Assembly (NCBI GenBank): GCA_028015205.1
Contig: CM051521.1
Span: 99,796,513 to 99,860,512 of the forward strand
Origin: Mytilisepta virgata
Lineage: Eukaryota > Mollusca > Bivalvia > Mytilida > Mytilidae
Reading direction: 5' to 3'
DNA length: 64,000 nt
This document shows positions 24,301-39,300 of this stretch, one piece after another (the first letter of the stretch is position 1; each line of letters begins with the position of its first letter). The notes below the pieces were generated by a model. That model had not been told where the DNA came from. It saw nothing but the letters and a program-made list of their open reading frames with translations, and searched no databases. The position numbers and the translations under genes are program-made.

Positions 24301-27300
24301 TTTGAGATATAAGACAAAAACTGCAATTTACTCCTATGTTCTATTTTTAGCCATGTCGGCCATATTGGTTGGCAGGCAGGGTTATCGGACATCTTTTTTA
24401 AATTAGATACCCTAATGATGCTTGTGGCCAAGTTTGGTTCCATTTGGACTAGTAGTTTCAGAGGAGATTTTTGTAAAAAGGTAACAGAAGCCAGACGACG
24501 ATGGACGCCAGACGATGTATGCCAAGTGATGAGAATGGCTTTGGTCTGAAAGAATGTTTGAAAGGAAAAGACAGTGAAGAGATTTTCTAGTTTCTATTTC
24601 CAGAACATGAACCCCAACACATGAAAATCCAGAATTCCAACAATTTTAATCATTCAGTGCAGAAAAGTTTAAAGACTCAGTCTCATAAGTTAACAATACA
24701 GTTCACCATACTGAAAGTACTATACATACCTTTAAAGGCTGAACCAGTATTACAGACTCAACAAATGATAACAGAAATGATGTCAGCCATTTAGAAGACT
24801 TGCTCGATCCCCACTCCATACTGTACAGAATAGTAAAGAATCCAGCAGTTATTACTGACAGTGCAAACAATGTCCAGGCAACATAAACACACCAATGTGG
24901 GAGGGGATATTTAGATTTTCCTTTTTTTGTCTTTCTATCATCTGTTTTATCAATTCTATCTTTCTGATATAGGGAATTTTTAAAGTTATCCTCCTTTTCA
25001 ATGTACAATGTTTTCTGGGGAAAAAGGCCGGTATCAATAAAACTAGGGGATACACAGTCAGTTTCTCTATTTTCACTAATCTCTTCCTTCATTTCTTCTC
25101 TTTTAATTTTCAAAGATGAAGTCTTGCTATGAGGTTTACTCTTTCGAAAAATTGTAATAAGAATCAAACTGAATGGTACAACGATTAAACTTGAATATAA
25201 ACTGGTAAAAAATTCTTGTGACGAGAAAGAAAACGGTCCTAAATGTACATTCTGTGATATATCACCATCATTAGTATCTGCCTTATACCACATACAATTG
25301 CATATCATGGTCATAAACAGCAATGCCAAACAACATGATAGTCTCTGTGCTCTTGTAAATGTACTATGTAGGGGTCTTGATACAACAGAAAACCATAAGT
25401 GTCCATCAGTTAAATCTTTTCTTGTTTTGGAGAAGAACAAATGTCCAAAGGACTGTAACTCTTCATTACTGGCTACTGGTATAAGATGATCTATCTGACC
25501 TTCACCTTTGTCAAAGGCAAACCATTTATTACATAAAAAGGCATATCTGAAAAATAAATAACACTTTATTTACTTTTTTACATTCATTTCTTTAATCCTA
25601 CTACTTGAAGTTTTAAGTATTAGCAACACAAGCCTACAATCTGTGATATTGGTAATATCAATATTTGTCAATGTAACAACAATTGTGATATTGAAGATAA
25701 CCCTTCTCAAGTTTAAACTCAAAACTTTTGTTATTCTTTATTATCTACTTCGAAAGAGCTTTTTTTGCTAGATATTTATAATCAGTTACTATGTATGATT
25801 TGTCCTGGAACACTCTAAGATCTATAATATTTTAGAAGAGTAAACAACAGTGTGTTATACCAAAGAGCAACAGTTTTTACATGCGATTTTTAAAATTTTT
25901 TAACAATGAATGTTTCGACTGTGAAAACTTGATTACTGCATGATTTGTTCTTAATACTGATTATGTTTTTATCATTTGGGTAAAACATAATAAGTGTAAA
26001 AAATGTGAGTACAGCCTTTGTAACTGTCATTTTCAACAATTCATTTATCAATTACACATGTGCTGATTGTTAGCTGAATGTCGAGTGGCAACTATCTCAA
26101 AAGACAAAGAATGCTTTATTAATCATGAAAAAAGATTTTTGGTACCTCTCATCTGTCTGTACATCTCGTATTAAGATCATATTCAACAACCAATCATCTA
26201 TCTTGGTCTTTTCTGTATTATCCAACCAAATTCTCAGAAACAGCAGGTCACTTAAAGGCTCAGGTACACTTAGTAAATAATTGTTTACACTGCCTCTTAA
26301 CATTGGCTGTATAAAATAAAGAACGTCCATATAAGAAATCCTTCTCAGTGGCTCAATTGTATGCCCACCCACCCCTACTGCTTTTTCTACATTCAATAAA
26401 AATTGTACAAAGCTATGATTTAAATCCATATACATTTATCAAACCTTAATAATTGTTAAATTAAACAAGGACCTGCCTTGCATGCAAACAAGAGAATTTT
26501 TAGCATCCAGTGTTCTCAGCTTCCACACGACTTATAGTTATCTACCATTGTAAGATTTATCTTTGAATAAAGTAGGTTATTCTATATTCATCTAATTAGC
26601 AAAAAATCAGTTTTATTTTATTTCTTGAGAGAAAAGGCATAACTTTTTGGTCGGATAGTTGTTTCAGATTACAGAAACTAGGTACCCTTCAAACATGATG
26701 TGCCTTAAAATGACTGAGTTCAACAAATGATAAATTTGACATTTTTTTTCTCAAATCGCCCCCAAAAGGGGAGTTGCACATCTACAATGTTGTTATGATC
26801 AGAAATGCAAGGTGAAAGGTGTTGGAGTTTCAAATTAACCAAACTAAGTACCTTAAAGCCGGGTGTGCCTAAAAATGAGTTCAACAAATGATAAATTTGA
26901 TATTTTTTTCTCAAATCATCCCAAAAGTGGAGTTGCACATGACTCTTAGACCTGCTTCTGCTTCGGCGATGCAGGTAAAAATCCATGAGAAAACATGCTT
27001 TTCAAATCTTTAATCTATGGCATGCATATATATCATAACCATCAGGATTATTTATGTGAAAGAATCAGTTTACTGATTAGCATGACTTTAATTTACTAAA
27101 AAAACAGCAACATACCCTTTTTTCTTCATCTTGTAGAAGCCGAACATCAGTGTCTCCATCCTGTCCACCAAGAACAAAGTATACCTTGGACTTTGTACCT
27201 GAATCCTTCCCTATACCAGTATATACAGATACCTCATAGTGATATACATCAGTGGTCACATTATCTGACAGAGGATATATAGCCCACTGTAAAATATATA

Positions 27301-30300
27301 AAATTCTGGTAATGAGAATTGTGAACTATGCTGATTTCTGAGTAAAATAAAATTCATATCTTACAGATAAGTGGGCATGTGCTATGTAGTTAAAAAAAAA
27401 TCTATCATATTTTCTTATCTTTTTTTTCCATTTGACAATGTGACAAACAGAAGAACTAATCTGAAGACTCAAAATCTTATATGAATGATGGAAAAGCATA
27501 TTAATTCACAAATGCTTGTACGAATATATAAAATGAATATATGTGTAATTTAATAATATTCAGACAATGAACTTTTATTCTAAAATAAAACTCCAAATTC
27601 CCTAAAGTGAGTTATATACTGCAATTGAGTATATTATGTTCTACAGGGAATATTTCGTTGCTATACAATAATTGTTTTTATTAAATTTTAAAAACAAACA
27701 GAATTTCATAAAATTTTGCAGGGATCTGAAATTCTGTGTGATCAAAACATGTACACAGTTGACTAAAAAGTGAAAAAATCAATAGTTCTGTCAGATTTAA
27801 ATTAGAGCTAATTAAAATTATTCAACTTCATCTTAATTTTTCACCTTTTTATAATCTCTTCTGTCTGCCCATATAACTGGAATAAGCAGTAGACAATATG
27901 CTAACAGGACAAGACCAATTGTAATCAAAACAGCCAAATTATCAGCAGAAAACTTGGAGAATACAGTACTAAAATCAATGGTGTTTGGTGGTACAAACAT
28001 ATTCATTCCAAATGTTGACAAGTGGGATGTCTCACATGTAACTGGTGTTGTATTGGTCACTTGGCCAAGCTAAAAAATATAAAAAAAGATTTACATAGAT
28101 CTATTATACTATTGTCTGTTTAAACATTTATTCATAAAACAAATTTTCCATAATTCAAATATCTTAATCAATCTGACAGCAAGGTGCAATTGGCTAAGTT
28201 GTAACTAAAACAAATGGAATTGTCTTAACTTACATAACTCCTCTTCTGAGAGTTTATAAATATATAACTGTGATAGATCCCACTTTCGTGTTAGACTCAC
28301 ATTTTTGATGTGAAAATTTTCCAATTTTTCTCTATAAATGAACAATCTCACTTTAAAGTCTTTTAGAATAATATTTTGGAAATGATATATGCTTATTAGC
28401 CCTTACCTTCAGACCATCTTGACTCCAATATTTTGGATTTTCTGCCCAGAAATAACAACCCAGAACATATACAGCCACATTAGCCATGGGTGATATTTCT
28501 GTGATATCTAAAATTTAAAGTACAGTCACTTTACAGAAAACATACTAAATATTACAGTTTATTGAAAAAATAAAGCAATCTCTGAATAGCACAACTATTC
28601 TTTACTTTACATTATGAAAAACTTTTTTTTTGGGCCAAAAATAAGTATTTGTTTGTGGAATTTAACATTTGAACTTGTTTTTTAAACACTGGGGACCCTG
28701 TTTCATGTTTTAGTAATATACAAAGTCCTTGAATTTCAAGTCAGGAAAGAATAGGGACTTCCCACTCTTTCCTGACATGAAATTCAAGGATTTTTCCAGG
28801 ACATTTTTTAGTTTTCAAGGATTATTTTGCAGAAGATGCAGTTTCCACGTCAAATCATAAATAAAAACCAATCATCTATAAGCTCAAAAAAGATTATGAT
28901 TTATACTTTTATATCAATTCGTCACACTATTTTCGCCCTTTAGAACCGTCCCAACAATCAGACCATACGACAGGAACTTATCCATTGGAAAGAAAGGGGA
29001 ATACTGCAATTTAAAAATTAACTTCCGGATGGCAAAATTCAATGTTTTTCCCCAGATTTTTCCCATTTTATGTTTATTCCAGGACATTTCCTGGCCAGGA
29101 GAACAAAAATTAAATTCAAGGTTTTTTGACATTTTCCCAGAAGCTCGGGAACCCTGATGAAAAAAAGATAAAAATATTTCCAAAACTTTGGTTGTATTTT
29201 AAACAGACAAAATGGTGTTTGTAACATTTATTTTTTTATATTAATATACTCTCTTTACAATTCATCATTTTATTTTAATGCTGACTGGACAAACAAACAG
29301 AACATTTTTCAAACTAGCATGTACACGTTTGATTGAGAATGGTAAATTCAAAATGGTTAAATCTGTTGAAAACAGATACAGTTATTAAATATCTGATTCT
29401 ATTTTTTTAACTATCAACAACATAAATTCCCTGGTTTTGCTGGTCAAATTTACAAAGACAATTTTCCATATTTTGATTATTCCAAGCAGAATAACTACCA
29501 GAAAATGTGCTGATTTTCAAACTCTTCTGAAACAATGCTGATATAAACCTGATGTGAATTTCATTAAAATCTGTTGAGACATGTACAGATAAGAGTGCTT
29601 ACAAAGTCAGATGAAAACTTTACACCAACATTTCTATATACTCTGCTCCATGGATATTTACTAAGTACCAATGACACTTACAGTCAACCTGTTTTAGCGA
29701 CCACTTGTATTAAGCAGTAATCTGTCTTAAAAAACCATCGTTTCAAATTCACTTTTTAGTGCATTCTATATAAAAGTAACCTGTATATAAAGGCCAACTG
29801 TCCTTAGTGACCATAATGTTGCTTGCCCTTGGAAGGTCACATAAGACAAGTTTGACTAGTTTTTTTTTTTTTTTTGGCATTATTTCTGATAGAGAAAATC
29901 TAGATAAATAATGACCTGAATTTCTTTACTAGATAAATTATGTAAAACAGGATATGGTGGATTAATTCTGGATGCATAATCCATACATGCATGTGACAAA
30001 TGTTTAAGCAAATGAACAGCACATTTATTGTTGTTCTTCATCTTAAAGTCATACATTTTCTTAAACTCTGGATTTTCACCCAATAATTTCATATCATAAC
30101 TATAAGCCAGGGATCAAAATAAATGTACAAGTGATAATTTTAAACACTTAAATTTAAAAATAATAGAATAAAATACATAAAATTCTTACTGTAATCAGCT
30201 TCTAATCCAATGTAAAGATATGTTACAGTAGGAAGATTCAAAGAACCAGTCCATAAATCTGATACATCAAGTCTTATTTTATAGCTACCAGTACTTTCCT

Positions 30301-33300
30301 CATATTCAGCGTCGTCTAATATAGATCCTGAAATATCGTTATTATCCTTGTCTGGTAAACTGTCCTTCCTTATATAGTATGTTATATTGGCTGTTATATC
30401 ATCAGGCCTAAGTATTAAAATGGGTACAACATCGGTTTCATTGATACGTAATTGGATGAAAAATATCGGTGATTCGGTAGTGGCCGACAGATTGACGTAA
30501 GTGAAATTTAAATCCTGTAAACCAGCAGGATATTGATACATATCAATAGGTGATGATAAATTAAACATTTTGATTTTTTCACCTCCAGTTTTTAACATTT
30601 CAAAGGTTGTGATCTGTGATTTGATTCTACTGGAACTCTCATGAACTGTGTACAAATTGTCAGATGTCATAATCTGAAATATATTGGATAGGCTTGCTAT
30701 TGCTAATAAGCCAAAATAAATACAATTTAAATCAACTAAAATAACAATTTATTATATTGTGTGTAATGAAATTCCTGGATTTTCAAGTGAAATACTATAT
30801 AGTTATTGCATGAATATAGTTGAATATTGTCCTGAGCAGACTTTATATTGCACTAGCTTGCATTTTCTTTCTATTTTCACATTTCTATCAAGAGAATTAA
30901 GCTACAGATCAAAGTATATAACTTTCTGTGGATTCATTTATTTTCGTGGATACCAATTTTCGCGGATAGAGAAAAAAAGGCATTTCATGGGATATGTAAA
31001 TTCCTGGATTGCTGGCTTAGAAATTTTTTTAAAAGGTTGTTGAAATACTTAAATTCGTGGCTTGGCACATCAGATATCATGAAAATACTTTAATATTGTA
31101 CGGTATTCTAATAATATGTATTAAAAGTAATGTCCATGTCCATGTTAAATATTTCATCTGCAATCCAAAAACTATTACTCCTGGGTATGAAATTCATACT
31201 TGTGACATCATGAATGGAGTTTAAACATGTAAACTTTTTCACTGTATTGATGTTAACCAATGAAATACAACATTGGAAGTATCAGCTTATATTTTTTTTC
31301 TACATGTGTATTTGACAATACTTTATACAAAATAAAATTTCTGATAATATGTTTCAACAAAAGTTTCTTGCATTTCACTAAAATACATTTGAATGAGTGA
31401 TCAAGCAAAGAATGAACATTTCTATATCAATGCATAAATCAATCCTCTCACCTCAATGTCAACTATTTCTAACTCGGTGATAAAATCAGGTAACATTCCC
31501 GTTTTAACTGCTTTAATTCCATCAATATAGAATGTCTGGTTAACCAACAGTCTTGGTTCCTTTCTCTGAGCTTGATATTTGACTTCTCCATTTGGTACAT
31601 AGATTACAGTAGAAGATTCACCAGCTACTGTGCCTTGTAAAAGTAGTCCAGTTAAATTGTGTACCAATTCCACTGTTTCTACAGCATTGTGTCCCTGTTA
31701 ACAAGAAAACAAGTTAATACAACCTTTAAACAAATTATGATCACAATGTTCTCATGTCATTTTAATGACATAAATTTTAATCATACCTAAAATAGATTAT
31801 AATTGAACTTTTTGCAAATTTATGGTATAGTCTTTTTAGAATCCTTCAAATTTTAGGTTGGCTTGTGTCTACTCCTTTTCACATTTGTACTTCAGACTTT
31901 TTTAACAATTTTTAAAAAGGACAAGACTCAATACCAGTAATATGTATTTAGATATTCTTGAACCATTATTTTGGGTAAAAAATAAAGCTAATAAAGAGCT
32001 TTGTTAAGTGCAGCATGCGTTTTTGGCACCTTTAACCCCCTGTATATCAAGAACTGTAAAAAGAAAGTAAAAACTGTTGACACACTACTGAAAGATGAAT
32101 AATTACAAGAAATCGGATGAAAAATAACAATTTTATGTTTCCTCCAAAATTGCCAACTTTAATCCCTTGTATCTTAGAAACAATAGTGGATAGAAAAAAA
32201 TTGTTGACATACTTGATGAAAGCCCTCATCAATGTAAATTAAAAGAAAAAATTCCAATTAAAATTGGATGTAAAATTTAAAAATTTACATATCAAGGCAC
32301 ATTGCTTTTTTTGGCCTTTATTTAAAAAAAACCAATTAAAGATAGAAGAAATCAGTTGACATACTACTATTGAAACACTCGTCAAGTCGAATGAAAAGAA
32401 AACAATTCCACTAAAACTGGTTGCAATATACAAATTTTAGGTGCCCCTTTAATCCCTTTCATCTCTGCAATGACAAAAGTTATACAAAAATGCCTGGTTT
32501 AACTTTATTGTATTTCTTATGACAAACCATTTAAAAAAAATCAAAATCAGATTTGAAATAAAAACAATTTGAAAATTAAGGTGTGTCCCTTTTTGGCCCC
32601 TTACATCTTGAAAACAGTAAGAGACAGTGAAAATGGATCTTGAATAACTTTTTTCAATTTTCATCAAGGAGCACTAAATACCAAAAATCATAAAAAACAA
32701 ATATTAAACTAGAACTGTGAGTGGCCTCAGTGAGTAAAACCCCCCTCTTGCAATACTGGGAATACTAAGAATACTGGTATATCAGCAAGTTACCTATGTT
32801 TTGTTTAAAATCAATAATGTTTCAGAGTATAAGTTGAATTATCCCCCCTTCCAAATTTTGGACAGCAACCATATTCCTTCATGCACATCTGCAGGTAGTG
32901 TACTACTACTGTGTAAAGTGTAATAAAATCCAATAAGCCGTTTAGGATGATTTGCTCTTACAAACTTTAAACATGTAAAACCCTTAAGTAAGTCTCCCTT
33001 TGCAAGCATGCAGTGATAAATATATTGCCTCATGCACATCTACATATGATGCCCAACCTGCAAATATAAAGTTTCATCAAAATCCATTGAACAGTTAAGT
33101 ATGAGTTGGGCTTACAAGCTTTTAACATGTAAAACCCTTGAGTTGGATTATCTCCCTTTGCAAGCACCTGGCGATAATTATCTTGCTTCATGCACATCTA
33201 CATGATGCCCAACCTTCATATATAAAATCTAATGAACGGTTTAGGAGTTGCACTTACAAGGTACATTGGCGGACAGACGGACAGACGGACGGACAGACAT

Positions 33301-36300
33301 ATGAATGGACGGACAAGGTGATTCCTATATACTCCCCAAAAACATTGTTAACACCAAAATTATTAATTAAAAACCCTTAAAATTATTAATTAAACATAGC
33401 ACAAAGTGTTTTTGTCCAGCACTGATGCTAACATCCCAATGTAACAGGCATTATTATTTAGTTGATTTGTTTAGAGGATTTTTAAAAGGAGGAATCAATT
33501 TTTTTTTTTTTGCGAATTAAAAAAAATGGATGTAAATGAATTATGTCAGACATACTTATTAGCAATTGATTTTGAATTACTACAAACAGATGTACAATTG
33601 TTCACTGGGTCCTTTATAAAAAAATTCTCTACCATTTTGCATAACTTTAAGAAGATACTAAAAGTACTGAAACTAAAATTCACAAATTAAAGGATACTCA
33701 AAATTCTGATATAACTATAGAGTGGGAATCTCGATGTTTTCAAATATATAAAGACAAATCCTAGGTACCCCTCATACACCAATGAATGTTCGTCTTGTAA
33801 TAAGGAAAAACAAAATATGTTTAGAGTTAAGATCTCAACCATTTCATAGTTATTTGAATGTTACAGGGTTTGGGAGGGTGGATAAAGCCCCCTTGTAAAT
33901 TTGACAGCTGATCGTTAATTTGCACTTCTTATAAATTGGGAGACTTAATAATAAAAACGCAAGCACAAATTATGACTTCTTTTTACAATACATAGTCATC
34001 TTAATTTTATTTTTACATCAAAACAGAACAATGTTTAGTACAATTGGAAAATCGTCAAAAAAAAATAGAATCTGTTCTTTCTGTCCTCATGTTTGACCCA
34101 AAAATTTTGGCACAAGATCGACCTGGTGTATGCATGTTAAGAATAGGAAAACATAATAATACGTCATACTTTCGGCATCGTTATTTTATTTTGCTTTCAA
34201 AAAATTATCTTTCTTGTTCCTTCAAGTAGCTGTTTTAATGTCAAAGTCGAAAACGGCAGCAAACTCTAATCAACCCGCCATCCTGTTGACAAATTCGCAA
34301 CACGTGACTAGGATCTTGCTCCAGCTTTGGAGCATTTCACAAATCATTTTTACAACACGTGTTCAACGTTTGTTGACATTCATCTTGTTAGAATATATAT
34401 AACCATAACCTTTTAATATCTAATAAGAGAATTTGTTTTCTAAAAAAAATCATTTCATTTAAATATTTCAAATTTATTCCTCAGAGAAACGTGAATACAC
34501 AAGTCAATTTCGAACTTGTTTCGTATTTCTTTTCGAACGATAACATTCATGTGGAAAAAAAATCAATAAAATATATTTTAAAATAGTTCTCATTACAACT
34601 ATTTTTAATACAGTAAATGGTTGAAATGGTTGAAATGGTTAAGAAGGACGAAATGAACACTCGACTGAAAGTATAAATTAACTTAATGAAAATATTAAAA
34701 TTACCAACTGTCACCAGTCGGTAACAATATTACGGACAATCTTGGTTGTAAATTAAATTGAATTTCCCTCGCTTTCTCACTTCTGTATCTTTTCATATTC
34801 ATACGCTAAATTTTGATCGACTCAAAACACAGTCTTCTTTAACATCCATTTGTTAATCGATAGAGTTATCTTTCTATATATGTTATTATTCAGTGAATAA
34901 CTGCATGCAACCATATGCATTGTACCTTGATTGAAAATTGTATTGAGTTCACAGGAACTATTTGCAGATTGGGGTACTTTGTCTCAATAGATCTTCGTGT
35001 AAACAATACTTCAGCACGGCTAGTTTTTATCATAACTACCCGTGCTGGACTAAAAACCCTTGATGACCCCCAGACAAAACAAGAGTGGACACACTACATG
35101 TCTTGCCTGAGTATGAACATGGACACACAATAATGATTATCTGATACCCAACATTTTGAAAGTCAAAGGAAAATGCCTTAAAAGAAATTGAGGTTAAGGT
35201 CAAAAGGCAGGTGTCATACCGACATGTACCCACCAAGAACTATCAATAGATCAAATACAGTTGGTCTAGGTATTACAGTTTTTGAGAAGTGGACTTAACC
35301 ACGGAAATGTGACAAAGTCACTCAAGCATGAAATTGAGGTCAAGGTCCCAAACCAGGTGTAAGACTGGCATGTACCCACTAAAAATTATCTATAGACCCA
35401 ATATGGTTGGCCTAGGTATTACAGTTGCTGAGAAATGGATTTAACAACAGAAATTGGATTTTAAATTTCTTATGGGGATCATTGTGGTAAAATATTACAA
35501 TGGTACATTCAAATGAACATAAGTAAATGAGCAGAACCTAACTGTCTACAGATGCCGACGCCAAAGACAACAACAGGTTCACACCAAAATATGTCCACAA
35601 AAATTTGTGGTTATAAAAAAGTTGGGAAATAATTTTTGTAAAATGTGAAAAAGATTGCAGAAATATATCTAACTTCTTTTAACTTTTTGTTATATGTGCC
35701 AACAAATTTATACATTTATTTTTTTATGAAAATATTGAATCATTTTAATTTGTGCATTTTTTTGCATTCAGGTAAGCAAACAAAAATAAATAAAGAAGCA
35801 CAAGTTGCTTTGCAAGTGTACTGTAAGGCAAAAATATAACTTCCAGTTGTATAATATGGAAAACTACAGGCTCCCAGGAGCATGTATCGCTCACCTGGAC
35901 TGTCAAGTTCCAATTGGCTCACTGGTTTTAAACAAGATCTTTCAGTGAACTTTCCCATTAGGTCCTATGTTAAACTAAGTTCTGCTCTTGCAGCCATCTT
36001 GGATGGTTGACTTGGTCATCGGATATAACTCTGAAAGAGGACCACCTAAAGACCATTGCTGCCAATTTTTGTTCCAGTTGGCAAAGTGGTTTCAGACTAG
36101 AAGATCTTTACGTAAATTTCCCATAAGGTACTATGTTAAAATATGTTTGGTTCTGGTGGCCATCTTGGTTGACTGGTGGGGTCGTAGGATATAATTCTTA
36201 AAGAGGATGAACTCAGGAACCATTGCTGCCAAGTTTTTTTTTCCATTGGCCAAGTGGTTTCAGACAAGAAGATCTTTTAGTAAATTTCCCATATGATCCT

Positions 36301-39300
36301 ATGTTAAACTAAGTTAGGCGCTGACAGCCATCTTGGATTACAGGCAGGGTCACCAAATACAATTCTGAAAGAGGACCAAGTTTTGTTCCAATTGGCCCAG
36401 TGGTTTCAGAGGAAAAGATCTTTAAAGGAAAGTTTACAACGACGACGTACTACAGATGTCGTTTTGGCCAGGTGAGCTAAAAAGGCTTTAAGTTGTAAAA
36501 TATGGTAAAAATACTGCTTCTGTTGCAATACTAAAATATATTTTGCTGACACATAGTTTCTCACTGGATTAAAGTTGTAGCTGTTTAATAATTTATATAA
36601 TTTTACAGGGTAAGATACCTACCTGAATTAATCTTTTACCACAGTCGGAAGAACATGCTGGGTCAAACTTTGTTTTCTGACAGAAGATATTAATACTTCT
36701 TAGTAACTCTACAAATATATTCAATTCAACTAAAATCATACTTTATAAATATGGCAAACAGAAATATATATCATTATCAATTAACTAGTGTATTATTGCT
36801 TTCAATACAACTAAAACTGACATGGCAGACGATAGCGGGGACGAAACTGTGGATTATATTAATTCACTAAAAAATGTTAATTCAAACAGAAAAACAAGTG
36901 ACAAAACATTTTTGACTAAATGGATGTGGGGCAATGGCAATTTGTGGCATCTTGAGGATATTCGACAATAAGGCAATGAAACTGAAATCATTGAGATAAG
37001 AATTTTTATGAAGACCTATAAAACACCAATGTTGAAGTTTATGATAAAAATATCATAACATGTCATTATTCATAGGCTCATTGTCAGCCCAAGGTCAAAA
37101 TCATCCCTCAAGCCTGGCGGCTCTCCGGCTGATATCATTACCTAGGGCTGATAATAGGTGCGATATGAAAAATGCCATGTTATATTAATCTATAATTATC
37201 TAACCCACGGACTGTTAGGGAAATTTCGTATCACACGGTGTACAGTTTGATATGAAATAGTGATATCAAAAACCTGCCCATCTGATTGGTCAACACGTGG
37301 TTGTGTATAAAAATTCATATATTTTGATTGGTCAACAATTTACTTGAAAGTCATCTTTTAATAGCAACATTTGATGTCACAGAGAAATTATTCTGTTTTT
37401 CATAAAAACTACCATATGGTTGGAGGTATGAATCCCAAGATACACTGTTTACAGGGAAACACCCAAGTACCATCCTACTCTAGTTTGGTTACAAATGGCC
37501 AAGTGATTCCAGATAAGAAGAGAAAAATTTGACATACAGATGTTCATGAAAATCTCTCACATGGCCAGGTGAGATAAAATATGCTTCATATCCATTTCAT
37601 CAGTCTCAATTCATTAACCATTATCAGAGGAAGTTTGTGTGTTTACTTGCTTATTTAAATAACAATCTTCTAACTGTACAGTTTTAGTGACAAATTTGAA
37701 GACAGGTTGACATTCTGAGAAAGGACAAGGTTTGTTTTTAATACAGTTCAGGTGGATTTATACTCTGGGTCTAATATTAATGCAACTGTTCTATGCTTGA
37801 TGTTAAAAGGTAAATTCCGGGGAAAAGATCACATCCATGCATCATCGGTAGCCAAACACAACGTCACCAGAGCAACGACTAACCACACGAGGGTTCAACT
37901 CTTGCAACTACATCTCTACAAAGTAAAAGGTTTGTTTTTAAAATATTAACATCAATAAGAGTGAATTTTATTTATTTTTCTATTATTATTTCTTGCGACT
38001 CAAATTATTTATATATAAAGGATAAAAATACAATTCATATATACCTAACTTACAACTTTGACTGTTGTTTGGACTGATATCTATATCAAACTTGCAACAA
38101 TTAGATCACAGCAATGTCCATGATTTTTAAGGTAATTTATAAGAATGCATACATGTATATAACAAACCTTCGGCCATTGATTCTCTTTCTTCTACAGATA
38201 ATATCCTGGACAAGTCTGTATTAGCAGAATTAACTAAATCTGTAAATAATGTCCTCACTTTATCCTGAAATTTCAGAATGTGGTCAGTTAAAGTTCTCTC
38301 AACCAAAATTGCAACCACTACAATCATTATGCTGTGACCCTGAAAACTATTGTTTACTTCTGCATGAATAGGAAATTTACAAGAGTAGTTATGAAAGATG
38401 TCTGTTTACTCATTTTTATACACTTCAAAACTCACAAATATTTCCTCTTTAAGTTTTGTAATGCTTCTGCACTGCAACATGGATGATTCTCTGGACTATA
38501 TTTTTGACAGTATAGAAATAAATTACCAAAAATCTAATGTATCTTTTCACAGCAGCATTTTATCCCCCTAAATTTTTAAATATGACTTTGACCAACAATA
38601 GTATGATCCTAATTTGGGTCTCCTTAATAATGCATTCCCGATGTCAATAATGTTACATATACTTATCATAGTAAAAGACCACAAGAAATCATGATTTAAA
38701 GTGAATTTTATATATACCCTCATATACCCCAATACATGTGTATATCCAAATTTACCAGAAAATCCAGATTTTTAAAATTTGGGCAGATATGCAAGCAGAC
38801 AGATGCACAAACTGGAAAATTTGCCTCGGGTATATGATTTTTACAAGTAAAATTTTGTAAAATTCACCCCAATTTACTGGAAAAAAATGTACTTTATAAG
38901 TTGAAAGATGATTGGTAGACAGATACATAAAACTAGAAAACTAAAAACTTCCTGTAACAGTATAGGGTCATTTTATATGATGTTAACACGTAAAAATTAA
39001 ACTTCACAATTATATTTTGGTGAATTATGAAGTATATTCATTACTACAAATAAATTAAAATAAATATTTGCTAACTTATATTGAAATAAGGGAAAAGATT
39101 TTTGCTATTATTGAAATAAGAAAATGCTTACACCCCACAAATCTGAAATAAAACTACACATGCAGATATTTACCTGTGATTCAATTTTTAAGTTTTCAGT
39201 ATTTTCTGACAATTTTGACAAAACAGATGTTGTCTGCTTTACATGTAAACCATCCTGTATCAAATTTCTGTTGTCAAACACCATGTCCATCACTTCATCT

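Noticed and set aside
37752..37949. 65-codon plus-strand frame in intron 11
   Set aside because: No recognisable domain, splice partner or repetition; insufficient evidence for a gene.
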